A stretch of DNA of 64,000 nt from Eubacterium sp. (GTDB taxonomy: Bacteria > Bacillota > Clostridia > Lachnospirales > Lachnospiraceae). The position numbers and the translations under genes were made by a program. Where the stretch lies: assembly GCA_017477505.1 (NCBI GenBank), contig JAFUVQ010000054.1:143471-207470 (forward strand). The letters are read 5' to 3'. The notes under the pieces were generated by a model. The model was not told where the DNA came from, made no database searches, and saw only the letters and a program-made list of their open reading frames with translations. Below are positions 7,202-17,068 of this stretch, piece by piece. The first letter of the stretch is position 1. Each line of letters starts with the position of its first letter.

Positions 7202-10200
7202 ATGCCTAAATTTCAGGGAATGAAAGAACTGGACAAATTTGCAAAGCCACATGCTTATCTTCTTAACGAGGAGGAACAGAAGTGGTTTGACAGTGAATGT
7301 GACAGGGTATACAAGCAGACAGGTTACCATATTAACAGAAGAAGTTCCGGTGATTCAGCTTTCAGAATGTTCCTTTTATCTGATAAGGGCTTTTCGGTAA
7401 AAGATATAGTTGATCTTGGTAAGATACCAAAGAATACACTTAAGTCATATATGCAGGAATTCTTTAATACCATCGCAGATCCGAAGAAGACTGCTGAAGA
7501 AAACCTTAATGAGGTCGGAAGAATTCACAGGAATGCATCCGAAAAGGTGGCTGAATATACTATTCCAAATCCCGGAAAGATCAAGAATCTTGACAGCCTT
7601 GGCGGTATACAGGCAGAGATGTATGTTCTTAATAACATGTTTATAGATGATACTCAGGATATGAAGGATTTCCTGGATGGTGACAGGGATCTTGAGAAGA
7701 AAAATGCTTTCTACAATGGCGCCGGCGGAGAGGCTAATTATGTTCCTACAAGAGGTAAATGGGCTGTAATGTCACAGTTTTACGGTGATATGTTCAATAA
7801 ACTCTGTAATGGTTTTTATCAGCCCCATGCAAGTGCCATGGTATTAGATGTTACCAAGGATTTCTTTGCTGAATTTGGCGGCAAAAAAATTAAGGATATT
7901 CCGGCCTACAGAGGCCCTGAATACATGCAGATAAGTGGGACTGTTACTATTGTATCAGCCATGGATACCGATAAACTCAGTGATCCGGAATATACTGCAT
8001 ATATTAACGGAAAAGCAAAAACATATCCGGGCAAAGAACAGTTTTCTCAGCAGATCAATAACAGTATACATGAATCACGAGTGCAGTTTAATAAGAAAAC
8101 CTCGTTATCAGTTGATAATCTGACAAATCATGCATTTGATGTATATGTAAAGGATTTTTCGGAGAATTCACTTAATATTGACCGGGTTGACAAGCTGTCC
8201 GAGAAAGAGCAGAAAAGACTCGCTGAAATCTATGACAGAACTATTGCTAAGCTTTATACCGGAGCTGCAATGCTCACAATCCAGAGCAAAGCGAAAGATC
8301 AGTTTGATTTCCTGTCAACTCCTGACGGAAAAACCATACGTGAAACAGTAAAAGAGAACTATAAGAACCTTTCTCCTCTTGAAGAGGAAAAAATAATGAA
8401 GATGGAGACTGTAAGACAGATCCTTAAAAATGAGGATGGTGTTAAGATACAGTTTGCCGGTTACGGAAGCAAGGGCGGAATCATAAAGACAGGTGAGAAC
8501 CGCCTTAAGAAGGTTCCTGATGATATAAAGTTCAATATTGATAAAGAAATCGTACAGAATGATGTCAAAGATTTTCATAACGATCCACTTAAGAAAAATG
8601 GCTGCAGCGATATGGGTCAGAAGTTTGCATACATAATCCGGGATTTTGCATCAAACCATGCAGATATTCTTAAGAAGCACAACATGACTGCCTATGACTG
8701 CTTTTATATTGGCGACAAGTCTCTGACAGAACTCTATAGGGAGAAGTATCCTAAAGAGAAAATAAATGAACAGGTGGCATCCGGATTCCTGGCTGCCGAG
8801 GCGGTAGGAAACAAGCCGATTTTTGCAACTGCTCTTACCGAGAATGCTAAGGGAGGCCTTATACGTAAGGCGGTTCCTGTTACATTTACAGGACAGGTGA
8901 GGGATGACTATAATCGTGTGGCACATAAAGAAGGTGTCAGAATGATGGGCAATCTTACGATAAAGGGTATCGAAAAGAGAGAAGAGGAAGCAAGGATACA
9001 TTATGATGCAAAGGGTATAGCTGCATATGATTCCATGGTTACCAGGGTGGAAGCCAAGGGAGCTGTGAAAACTGAGAAAACGATGAATAAGAAGAAAAAG
9101 GCTGCTAAGGTTCAGTTTGAAGATAAGCCTGACGAGACCATAAAGGATGTTGAAAAGAACTTTAAGGCAGTTGCAAGATATGGCATGGAAAAGGCTGATA
9201 TTCTTAATCAGCTTAAGGAATATCGTGCAGAACTTGCGCTCTCCCAGAAGGATGCTGAGGCTAACTTATTCGGTATGAAGAATGAAAAAGGCGAGGATCT
9301 TGTTGAAGGGTCAAAGCTTTATCAGGATATGACCAGGTCACTTGCAAAGGCGATAAAGGCATTTGAAGATGATAGCTGCTCTCATATCGAGATGATGGAG
9401 GCACTTAGTGAAATGAAGGTTAATTCTAAGAATTACCATGATGAGAGAGAAGGAGCTATTACAGAAACAGGTAAGATAAGAGAATTTGCATCTCTGGAAA
9501 TGCTGAACAATGTTGAGAATATGGCTGAACGCATGGATAATGCTTTAGAGAGTATAACAAACAGTAAGTCATTTAATCCTGACATGAAGATAGATGATCA
9601 GTTCTCTTTGAAAGATATCAATGAAGCTGTACGTGATTATGAGAAAACTCTTCCGACTGATCTATATTTAGACGCTGTATTGGATCCAATCAGGGGCAGA
9701 ATGAGCTTAGAGGCAAAGAATGATCTTAATGCTGATAAGGTAGCCCATGAAAGAAAGCTGTTCCTTGAAGAACTTAATGCAAGGCATAAGTTTGATATAG
9801 AAAATGCCGCATCATTTGAACCGAAGCAGGCAGGTGCCGATATAGCTGCACTTGCTGAGAATTATCTCGTAAAGAAGAATATTGACCTGGTGATGAAGGC
9901 AGATTCTCCTGAATATATAAAGGATCTTAAGCAGGATATATTTAAAGACCAGTTTGAAAAGGATCTTAAGAATCTCACGGAAAACAGTGCATTTAAGTAT
10001 ATTGTAGGCAAGTATCCTAATGATTGGGAGAAGAAATGGTCCAACATAGAACGTAAGTCAGAAGAACTTATGAGATCAAAGGACGACGCTCTCTATAATA
10101 TCGGTCATAACCATGGTTCGGCAGAGAAATTTATTACATCCGAGGCTTCCAAGGAAAACAGGTATAAGAATATGGCAACCGTTATGGTTGATAAGATTCT

Positions 10201-10477
10201 TTCTGACCCTGCAAATGAGCTTCTTCGTAATACTATGGCATTGGACAGCAAGAAAGAAGACCAGCTGGTTACATATGTAGCCGGAGAGCTTTCAAGAACA
10301 AAGATGCTGGATAAGCCTAATAAGATTGATACGAAGAAACTCTCAAGCACCCTCAAGGATGTGAACTTCAGCAAGAAGCTTCTTACCGGATTCTCAAAGG
10401 TGGAAAAAGCAAATGCAAAGAGAGAACATGATATGAATAAAAAGAAAACAACCGGTAAAGAAGTATCAAAAAAGTAA
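7202..10477 (+). CDS. Large hypothetical protein (1091 residues), function unknown
   Basis: I do not recognise this protein. It begins at ATG 7202 with GGAGG 8 bases upstream; an in-frame ATG 36 bases earlier lacks such a site. There is no signal peptide or clear membrane segment, and composition is strongly charged with many Lys/Glu-rich helices, so it is probably cytoplasmic. A lysine-rich linker (TMNKKKKAAK, near residue 630) divides an N-terminal half of mixed alpha/beta character from a C-terminal half that looks mostly helical, possibly coiled coil. The tail ends in a basic KKKTTGKEVSKK. It stands alone between two terminators and its codon use matches the neighbours. Its size and isolation suggest a lineage-specific protein; secretion by a non-classical route or a role as a large effector is only speculation. 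Confidence 0.85.
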   Translation: MPKFQGMKELDKFAKPHAYLLNEEEQKWFDSECDRVYKQTGYHINRRSSGDSAFRMFLLSDKGFSVKDIVDLGKIPKNTLKSYMQEFFNTIADPKKTAEENLNEVGRIHRNASEKVAEYTIPNPGKIKNLDSLGGIQAEMYVLNNMFIDDTQDMKDFLDGDRDLEKKNAFYNGAGGEANYVPTRGKWAVMSQFYGDMFNKLCNGFYQPHASAMVLDVTKDFFAEFGGKKIKDIPAYRGPEYMQISGTVTIVSAMDTDKLSDPEYTAYINGKAKTYPGKEQFSQQINNSIHESRVQFNKKTSLSVDNLTNHAFDVYVKDFSENSLNIDRVDKLSEKEQKRLAEIYDRTIAKLYTGAAMLTIQSKAKDQFDFLSTPDGKTIRETVKENYKNLSPLEEEKIMKMETVRQILKNEDGVKIQFAGYGSKGGIIKTGENRLKKVPDDIKFNIDKEIVQNDVKDFHNDPLKKNGCSDMGQKFAYIIRDFASNHADILKKHNMTAYDCFYIGDKSLTELYREKYPKEKINEQVASGFLAAEAVGNKPIFATALTENAKGGLIRKAVPVTFTGQVRDDYNRVAHKEGVRMMGNLTIKGIEKREEEARIHYDAKGIAAYDSMVTRVEAKGAVKTEKTMNKKKKAAKVQFEDKPDETIKDVEKNFKAVARYGMEKADILNQLKEYRAELALSQKDAEANLFGMKNEKGEDLVEGSKLYQDMTRSLAKAIKAFEDDSCSHIEMMEALSEMKVNSKNYHDEREGAITETGKIREFASLEMLNNVENMAERMDNALESITNSKSFNPDMKIDDQFSLKDINEAVRDYEKTLPTDLYLDAVLDPIRGRMSLEAKNDLNADKVAHERKLFLEELNARHKFDIENAASFEPKQAGADIAALAENYLVKKNIDLVMKADSPEYIKDLKQDIFKDQFEKDLKNLTENSAFKYIVGKYPNDWEKKWSNIERKSEELMRSKDDALYNIGHNHGSAEKFITSEASKENRYKNMATVMVDKILSDPANELLRNTMALDSKKEDQLVTYVAGELSRTKMLDKPNKIDTKKLSSTLKDVNFSKKLLTGFSKVEKANAKREHDMNKKKTTGKEVSKK

Positions 10478-10525
10478 AATAAGTTTAAAATAAAAATAAG
10501 AGTAATTACACGTAGTTGTGTTATA

Positions 10526-10569
10526 ATATGGCAGATGGGGACTCAAAACGGCTCATTTGCCATATTTTT
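10526..10569 (+). terminator. Stem-loop with T-run after the 1091-residue gene
   Basis: ATATGGCA (10526-10533) pairs with TGCCATAT (10558-10565), reinforced by ATG/CAT inside, and TTTT follows. It overlaps an extended -10-like TGTTATAAT (10519-10527), so the same stretch may hold the next gene's promoter. Confidence 0.6.
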
Positions 10570-10590
10570 GGAAAAGAGAGTGTATAACTT

Positions 10591-13005
10591 ATGGATCAGA
10601 AGGGCTTTACCAGAGAATTGGATAAGATGTTCCGTGAGGGCAGGGCTGATGAGGTGCCCTCATTTTTCGATGCCTGTATGAAAAAGGCAGAGACTGAAAA
10701 TGATAAAGAAGGCATCGCTGTTATATTAAATGAAGAGGTAGGTTATTATCGTCAGAACAGTGATTATGAGCGGGGTATAGCCAGCGGCAGGAAGGCAAAG
10801 GAAATTCTCGAGGAGCTTGGGCAGGAGGGAACGCTTCCGTATGCCATGACGCTTCTTAATCTTGCGACCATATACAGGGCAGCGGGTGAGCTGGAAAGCG
10901 CAGAGAAAACATATGGTAATGTTTATGAAATTTTTACCGCAGTGCTTTCACCTGATGACAGCAAGTTTACCGAGTATTATAATAACATTTCTCTTCTCTA
11001 TGAAGAGCAGGGACGATTTGACAAGGCTGAAGAATGCCTTATGGAGGCTATCAGAATCGGTGAAGCAAACGGGACTACTGTTTACCGTACGGCTGTCAGC
11101 TATGCCAACCTGGGGCAGGTTCTGCTTATGAATAAAAAGACGGGACTTGCCATGTATTATTTCATTAATTCGGACAAGCTCTTTAATGAAAAGAATCTGT
11201 ATGACAATCATCATGCTCTTGCGATATCGGGGATGGCCGAGGTTATGGAGAGGCGCGGTGAAACAGACAGGGCGCTTGAATACTACAGACAGGCTCTTGA
11301 TATGATCGAGAGTTTCATAGGCAGAAATAAGGACTGGGACAGGGTTTATGAAAGATATGAGGCCCTTCTTACTGAAGCCTTATGTGTTAAGGATAATGAT
11401 ATAGATAAACGGGAACAAAAAGATTCCAAAGTGAACGGAATGCTCCTTGCAGAGGATTTCTATGAAAAATACGGAAGGATCATGATTCATGAAAAGTTCC
11501 CGGAATACGAATCCCGTATTGCAGTTGGTAAGGTGGGTGAAGGTTCCGAATGTTTTGGTTATGATGATGCAATATCACGTGATCATGATTTTAAACCCGG
11601 ATTCTCCATGTGGCTTACCGATGAGGATTATGACAAGATCGGAGCAGAGCTTCAGGCAGAGTATGATCTGATATACGAGAAATACATTGCAGAGCCCGGT
11701 GACGGTATTGTCAGCAACACTATGAATGAGGATGATGAGGTCACAGGCAGGACCGGGGTCAGAAAGATAAGTGATTTTTATGCATCACTCACCGGTATTC
11801 CGGAAGGTCCGGAAAGTATAAAAGACTGGGTATCACTGCTGAGTGATGAAATGATCATAGGAGCTGCTGCTGCAACCAATGGCAGGATTTTCAGAGATGA
11901 TTTCGGAGAGTTTACGAGGGTAAGAAAGCGATTCGTTTCATTTTTCCCTGAAAGACTTTACGTTATGAAGGTTGCTGAAACCGTGACCAGACTCGGACAG
12001 GCGGCCCAGTATAATTACAAAAGGGCGGCAGTAAGAGGTGATGCGGTTTCCGCATCCCTTGAAAGAGACAAAGCCGTAAGGTATACTCTTTATGCTGTGT
12101 ATCTTTTCAACAGAGCATATCATCCACATGATAAATGGATGAGAAAGGGGATAGAAAGCTTTATACTTCTCCCTGAACTGGGTTATCTTCTGGATGATCT
12201 TGTAAGGCTGGATGTCATGGATATTTCAGCAAATGAGAGGTATCTTGAGCTGATATGTAAAGATATAATCGCGGTGATCAAGGAAGAAGGGCTGGTTTAC
12301 GGATACAGCACTTTCCTTCCGGATTATGCAGCGGGCTTTAACAGGCGTATAGAGCTTATGGATAAAAGCGTTCCTGAGCTTGCAGCTATGATCGCAAGGC
12401 TGGAATTCGATACATTTGACAAAGTCAGAAATAAGGGCGGCAGGGCCTTCTGTCAAAATGACTGGCCGACTTTCAGTATAATGAGAAAGAGTCAGTATCT
12501 TAACTGGACAGAGTCCATGCTTATTCAATATATTGTAGATTTTGAGGGAGCGCTTCTGGCCGGAAGGAATATGATAACCGAGAAATACGGTTATATGATG
12601 GAATCCACCAGACCTGAGGAGTTTGCCGAGATAAAGCGGAAGCTTCCGGAGGTTACCGAAAAGAAGAGAGCTTTAGTGGATGCTCTCGCGAAGATACATG
12701 TTGAGTGGACGGAGGATTTCGGAAGACGTTATCCGACGCTGATAAAACATGCCAGGACCATTCACAGCAGTGAGGATGTGCCGAGGGATACATCCTCGGA
12801 AACCTACCTCAAAGGTGAATTATATACCTATACAGACGTAATGCTCACAATGTACGGAAGGTTCATAGTTGAGAACTATAAGGCGGGTATCAACCTTACC
12901 GAGAAGACTGTGCTGAATACAGTGAAGATGTATGGCTATAAGGATCTGGAGGACGCAGCTGCCGGGATGTGTGATAAAAAGAGTAATAATCAGGAGGATC
13001 AGTAA
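10591..13005 (+). CDS. TPR - DUF4037 - DUF4125 fusion protein
   Basis: An 804-residue soluble protein with three parts. Residues 1-260 are tandem tetratricopeptide repeats (for example YAMTLLNLATIYRAAGELESAEKTY and YYNNISLLYEEQGRFDKAEECL, each split here only to name the units). Residues about 285-595 match the DUF4037 pattern, with GEGSECFGYDDAISRDHDF, which resembles a nucleotidyltransferase-fold pocket. Residues about 595-795 match DUF4125, with GGRAFCQNDWPTFSIMRKSQ and GRNMITEKYGYMM. DUF4037 and DUF4125 are often separate or paired in Firmicutes; their activity is undefined. The 3' end runs directly into the zinc-ribbon gene 2 bases later, so the two are co-translated. Confidence 0.82.
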   Translation: MDQKGFTRELDKMFREGRADEVPSFFDACMKKAETENDKEGIAVILNEEVGYYRQNSDYERGIASGRKAKEILEELGQEGTLPYAMTLLNLATIYRAAGELESAEKTYGNVYEIFTAVLSPDDSKFTEYYNNISLLYEEQGRFDKAEECLMEAIRIGEANGTTVYRTAVSYANLGQVLLMNKKTGLAMYYFINSDKLFNEKNLYDNHHALAISGMAEVMERRGETDRALEYYRQALDMIESFIGRNKDWDRVYERYEALLTEALCVKDNDIDKREQKDSKVNGMLLAEDFYEKYGRIMIHEKFPEYESRIAVGKVGEGSECFGYDDAISRDHDFKPGFSMWLTDEDYDKIGAELQAEYDLIYEKYIAEPGDGIVSNTMNEDDEVTGRTGVRKISDFYASLTGIPEGPESIKDWVSLLSDEMIIGAAAATNGRIFRDDFGEFTRVRKRFVSFFPERLYVMKVAETVTRLGQAAQYNYKRAAVRGDAVSASLERDKAVRYTLYAVYLFNRAYHPHDKWMRKGIESFILLPELGYLLDDLVRLDVMDISANERYLELICKDIIAVIKEEGLVYGYSTFLPDYAAGFNRRIELMDKSVPELAAMIARLEFDTFDKVRNKGGRAFCQNDWPTFSIMRKSQYLNWTESMLIQYIVDFEGALLAGRNMITEKYGYMMESTRPEEFAEIKRKLPEVTEKKRALVDALAKIHVEWTEDFGRRYPTLIKHARTIHSSEDVPRDTSSETYLKGELYTYTDVMLTMYGRFIVENYKAGINLTEKTVLNTVKMYGYKDLEDAAAGMCDKKSNNQEDQ

Positions 13006-13007
13006 AA

Positions 13008-13403
13008 ATGAAATGCAGATTTAGGTGCGGATGCGGCAATGTATTCGATGGTAATGAGTATACAAATGTATGCCCAAGGTGCGGAAGACCTCTTCCCGTG
13101 CAGAGCTGCGGAGCCTTACAGCTTTATCGTATGGGAAATTTCGCAGGCATGGCAGTGGGTATGGGCATCTACATAGATGATGTTCCTTTCGGGCATATTG
13201 CAAACAAAGAGAGTATAAGGCTTATAGTTCCTTATGGAACACATAAGATTCACGTTACTCATACAACTACCAGAGCATGCAATGATCCTCTTGTTACTGT
13301 TACGCCACAGATGCCGGTTGCATTTATGAAGGCACATTTCGCCGGTATGGGATTTACGATTCAGGTGGATTTTGCAAGACCGGAAGAGATGCCGCCGATC
13401 TAA
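13008..13403 (+). CDS. Small zinc-ribbon protein
   Basis: A 131-residue protein starting with a compact zinc ribbon: CRFRCGC near residues 3-9 and CPRCGR near 22-27. The rest (about 35-131) is a beta-rich domain with no hydrophobic helix, including a GTHKIHVTH stretch that resembles carbohydrate- or PEGA-like surface strands, though I cannot name it. AGGAGG lies inside the end of the preceding TPR gene, and the start is 2 bases after its stop, so the products are probably made together and may interact. Function unknown. Confidence 0.78.
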   Translation: MKCRFRCGCGNVFDGNEYTNVCPRCGRPLPVQSCGALQLYRMGNFAGMAVGMGIYIDDVPFGHIANKESIRLIVPYGTHKIHVTHTTTRACNDPLVTVTPQMPVAFMKAHFAGMGFTIQVDFARPEEMPPI

Positions 13404-13420
13404 GGCTGATCTATATTGTT

Positions 13421-13475
13421 ATGTAATATGAAACTGCGTTTCCTATTACGCAAACCCTTAAGGGAAATGCATGTT
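13421..13475. repeat. Intergenic hairpin repeat, copy B
   Basis: GTAATA-(T)GAAACTGCGTTTCC-TATTAC with a following AACCCTTAAGGG stem repeats the layout of 4771-4810. It lies between the zinc-ribbon gene and the exporter operon and has no coding content. Confidence 0.7.
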
Positions 13476-13551
13476 CGTTTAGCATTGTGTCAGGCTAAAA
13501 AATCTAGTTTAAAATAAAAGGAGAGTGGAAGGAAATCTTCCTAATGGCTAT

Positions 13552-14895
13552 ATGAATAAAAAACGTCTGATCATTATTATTTCAATAATTGCGGTGGTGC
13601 TTATAGGGGCCGGAGTAGGTGTATTTTTCCTCATGAAGAACTTCGGTGGAAAAAATGAAGGTAACGGAAAGCTGGTTTACGTTCAGAAGGTTTCCGAGCT
13701 TACCGGAAACAGCCTTGGAAATGCAAACCGTTTCATGGGAAAGGTTGAATCTCAGGAGATAGTTCCTATCCAGAAGGATGATACCAAGAAAGTAGGAGAA
13801 ATCTTTGTGGAGGAAGGTGATATCGTAGGTAAGGGTGACGAGCTTTTTGCTTATGATACCGAAGCTATGAAGATGGATCTGGATTCACTTAAACTTGAAC
13901 TTCAGAGTATCAGTAATTCCATAGCGAGTCTTTCTGCATCGGTTAAGGATTTTCAGGCTCAGAGGGCGGAAGCAAATGAAGAGGATAAGAAGGAATATAC
14001 TGCTCAGATCAACAGTACGAATGCTCAGATAGCTGAGGAAAGATATAATTATTCCGTAAAAGAAAAAGAGATAAGCCGTGCGGAAGAGGCAATCAAGAAC
14101 GCAGTGGTTGTTTCTCCGATGGACGGAATCATAAAATCCATAAAGCAGAATGCTGCCGGTGTCGGTGAAGAACAGAATCAGGAGTCAGGTTTTATAAACA
14201 TTATGGCTGCCGGAGAGTACCGTATAAAAGGTATCGCAACTGAAGAGACCATAACAACTGTTTATAAGGAAATGCCTGTACTGATTCATTCACGTACAGA
14301 TGAAACACTTGTCTGGCACGGAACTGTATCAAGTATTAATCTTGAACCCGAAGCACAGAATGGCGGAGGTGGATATTATGACGGAGGCGGAGAAACCTCT
14401 TCAAAATATTCATTTTACGTTGAACCTGATAATATAGATAACCTTATACTTGGTCAGCATCTTTATATAGAACCGGATCTCGGAATAGACGCACCCAAGG
14501 ATGGGCTGTATCTTCCGTCCTATTATGTGATGATTGAAGAAGACGGAAGTGCCTTTGTATGGAAGAAGGATGAGAAGGACAGAATCAGAAAGTCTCCTGT
14601 GACGCTGGGTGAATATGATGAGGAACGTGACTGTTATGAGATTAAGGACGGTCTTACAAAAGATGATTATATAGCGTTCCCTGATATAAATGTAGTTGAT
14701 GGAAATGAGACGACAACCAACTATGATGAAGTAATGGAACAGATGATGAATGAAGAGGGAGGAGACGGACAGTCTTATCCTGATGGACAGATTCCTGATG
14801 GCATGATAGATGATGGTATGATGGATGATGGAATGACTGATGGCGGAATGGGTGATGATGTTTACGATATGGCAACACCGGAAGATGCCGAATGA
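13552..14895 (+). CDS. HlyD/MacA-type efflux adaptor (first of two)
   Basis: A 447-residue membrane fusion protein anchored by one N-terminal helix (IIIISIIAVVLIGAGVGVFF). It has a barrel-sandwich half (KVGEIFVEEGDIVGKGDELF), a coiled-coil hairpin around residues 110-185, and the returning lipoyl half (VVVSPMDGIIKSI). It would link the ABC transporter's permease to the cell exterior. The start is uncertain: GTG 13525 is in frame but directly abuts GGAGA; ATG 13552 overlaps the TGA of a three-codon ATG-GCT-ATA frame at 13544 whose GGAAGGA is well placed. The C-terminus carries a repetitive Asp/Gly/Met tail (DGM repeats, about residues 410-440), unusual for the family. Confidence 0.85.
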   Translation: MNKKRLIIIISIIAVVLIGAGVGVFFLMKNFGGKNEGNGKLVYVQKVSELTGNSLGNANRFMGKVESQEIVPIQKDDTKKVGEIFVEEGDIVGKGDELFAYDTEAMKMDLDSLKLELQSISNSIASLSASVKDFQAQRAEANEEDKKEYTAQINSTNAQIAEERYNYSVKEKEISRAEEAIKNAVVVSPMDGIIKSIKQNAAGVGEEQNQESGFINIMAAGEYRIKGIATEETITTVYKEMPVLIHSRTDETLVWHGTVSSINLEPEAQNGGGGYYDGGGETSSKYSFYVEPDNIDNLILGQHLYIEPDLGIDAPKDGLYLPSYYVMIEEDGSAFVWKKDEKDRIRKSPVTLGEYDEERDCYEIKDGLTKDDYIAFPDINVVDGNETTTNYDEVMEQMMNEEGGDGQSYPDGQIPDGMIDDGMMDDGMTDGGMGDDVYDMATPEDAE

Positions 14896-14910
14896 TAAGT
14901 GGAGACATAA

Positions 14911-15657
14911 ATGTTACTTGAATTAAAGAGTATTTATAAAAATTACATACAGGGAAATATGGAAGTTCCTGTTCTTAAGGATATTAATCTGGGCATCAGC
15001 GAAGGTGAATACGTCGCTATAATGGGACCTTCCGGATCGGGAAAGTCCACGCTTATGAATATCATAGGCTGTCTGGATCAGCCGACTTCGGGTGAATACT
15101 TCTTTGAGGATGAAGAGATAAGTAACTTCAACGACAGAAAGCTTTCAGAGCTCAGAAATAAGAAGATAGGCTTTGTGTTCCAGAATTTTAATCTTCTTCC
15201 GAGACAGTCCGCACTTCAGAATGTTGAACTTCCTCTTCAGTATGCCAAGGTTCCGAGAGGAGACAGACGTGCTATGTGTGAGGAGGCACTCACTAAAGTG
15301 GGACTTGCCGAAAGAATGACTTTCGAACCGAACCAGCTATCCGGTGGACAGAAACAGCGAGTTGCGATAGCAAGAGCTATGGTGAACAAACCGAGCATAC
15401 TTCTTGCCGATGAGCCCACGGGAGCTCTTGACAGTAAATCCGGAATACAGGTAATGAGGCTTTTCAGAGAACTTCATGAGGGCGGAGTTACTATTATAAT
15501 GATAACTCATTCCCGTGAGATAGCAGAGCATGCAGATCGTATCATTACAATATTTGACGGTGAGATACAAAGTGATGAGATAAATACCGAGATAAGGATT
15601 CCGCCTGAAATACCGGAAACTGACACGGCAGAGAAGAAAGAGGATGCGATAGTATGA
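14911..15657 (+). CDS. ABC exporter ATP-binding protein (MacB/LolD/YknY type)
   Basis: A 248-residue ATPase with Walker [10 protein letters not shown] (about residue 39), Q-loop FQNFNLLPR, signature [14 protein letters not shown] and Walker [12 protein letters not shown]. This combination is typical of the stand-alone ATPase of FtsX/MacB-like exporters. It lies between two adaptor genes and overlaps the second by 4 bases (ATGA), so the four genes 13552-18325 form one operon. Substrate is unknown; relatives export lipoproteins, peptides or antimicrobials. Confidence 0.95.
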   Translation: MLLELKSIYKNYIQGNMEVPVLKDINLGISEGEYVAIMGPSGSGKSTLMNIIGCLDQPTSGEYFFEDEEISNFNDRKLSELRNKKIGFVFQNFNLLPRQSALQNVELPLQYAKVPRGDRRAMCEEALTKVGLAERMTFEPNQLSGGQKQRVAIARAMVNKPSILLADEPTGALDSKSGIQVMRLFRELHEGGVTIIMITHSREIAEHADRIITIFDGEIQSDEINTEIRIPPEIPETDTAEKKEDAIV

Positions 15658-17063
15658 AGAAAGTGATCATAATTATTATTACGGTTGCGGTTTCAATAGC
15701 TCTTATAGTAGGTGGTATCTTTATCTACAGAACCCATAAGAGAAACAGTAATCCGGCAAAGGTCTACAGTGTGAGTAATTTCCTTGATTTCTTCGGCTAC
15801 AGCAGTGAGTCCATGGATGGTTCCGTGACCTATGAGGATGAGCAGACTGTCATAGTCGGTGCGGGTCAGACTATTGAAGAGGTCTATGTCAAAAAGGGAC
15901 AGAAGGTGAAGACCGGAGATCCGATACTTAAGTATGATATGACATTGTATCAGCTGAAGATAAATACAGTCAGAGCAAATATAAGTCTGAATAACGCCCG
16001 TCTGGAGGCGGCTAACAGGAAACTGACAAAGCTTAAAAATACTACGCCTGTTGAAAAAAATGATGAGCCTGATAATCCGGATGAAACGGATACAGGTGAA
16101 CCTACTACGGAGCCTGAAACTGAGCATAAGCCGGTAAAGCCGGATGCAACACCGGGTGATCCGGAATACGGAGTTATCGGAATATTTAATAAGGACGGTA
16201 CACCGTATAAAGAACCGGGTCAGGACGATGAAAATGCTGATAACGGTGAAGGTGAAAACGGCGATGCCGGTGACGGAAACACCGGTGATGGCGAAAACGG
16301 AGACGGGAATTTCGAACAGTCCTATACCAAGGAAGAGCTGGCAACTGCCATCAGGGAAACACAGGATACCATCAGAGACCTGAAGCTCAATAATCAGAGA
16401 AATCAGCTCCAGATCAAGAAGTACCAGAATACCATTGAGAACGGAACAGTCATTGCCAAGATGGACGGAGTGATCGAAGAACTGGATGTCTCCGAAGAGC
16501 AGATAGGTAAGGGTGAACCGGTTGTCAGGTTAAAGGGTGAAGGTCAGAGCATAGTTTCAGTCAATGTGAGTGAATGGATGATCGACAAGGTTCATGTCGG
16601 TGATGAACTGTCTGTATTATGTTATGATAATGGAGAGAGTTATGCGGGAAAGATAACGGAAATATCTCTCACACCTTTAGCAGAGGAGGGTATGTCCTAC
16701 GGAAGTTCTACAGCTTCCCAGTATCCTGTAACAATTACCATAACAGATGAAAATGAAATGGATCAGTACTCCTGGGTTCAGGTTAACCTTGAAGACAAGG
16801 GTGATTCCGACGAACCGGAAATGGTAATCTCACTTCCTCTTTTCATGCTGAAGGATGAAAACGGTAATTACTATGTCATGAAGGAAGTTGATGGGGAACT
16901 GAAAAAACAGTATGTTAAAACAGGAAAGATATACTGGGGTCAGTATATGAGTATTAAAGAGGGATTGACAGAGGAAGACTGGATCGCATTCCCTTATTCC
17001 AAAGATGCAAATGAAGGAAGGACTACGGTTCATTCCGAAAATCTGGAGGAGCTTGAGAGGTAG
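15654..17063 (+). CDS. HlyD/MacA-type efflux adaptor (second of two)
   Basis: A 469-residue membrane fusion protein with an N-terminal helix (residues 4-24), a lipoyl half (VYVKKGQKVKTGDPIL), a hairpin and a second lipoyl half (GTVIAKMDGVIEELDVSEEQIGKG). The hairpin is interrupted by a long low-complexity insert rich in Glu, Asp, Gly, Asn and Pro (about residues 128-225), including GDAGDGNTGDGENGDG. It shares the plan of the first adaptor but little sequence, so the pair may form a hetero-oligomer. It overlaps the ATPase gene and is followed 5 bases later by the permease. Confidence 0.85.
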   Translation: MKKVIIIIITVAVSIALIVGGIFIYRTHKRNSNPAKVYSVSNFLDFFGYSSESMDGSVTYEDEQTVIVGAGQTIEEVYVKKGQKVKTGDPILKYDMTLYQLKINTVRANISLNNARLEAANRKLTKLKNTTPVEKNDEPDNPDETDTGEPTTEPETEHKPVKPDATPGDPEYGVIGIFNKDGTPYKEPGQDDENADNGEGENGDAGDGNTGDGENGDGNFEQSYTKEELATAIRETQDTIRDLKLNNQRNQLQIKKYQNTIENGTVIAKMDGVIEELDVSEEQIGKGEPVVRLKGEGQSIVSVNVSEWMIDKVHVGDELSVLCYDNGESYAGKITEISLTPLAEEGMSYGSSTASQYPVTITITDENEMDQYSWVQVNLEDKGDSDEPEMVISLPLFMLKDENGNYYVMKEVDGELKKQYVKTGKIYWGQYMSIKEGLTEEDWIAFPYSKDANEGRTTVHSENLEELER

Positions 17064-17068
17064 GAAGC

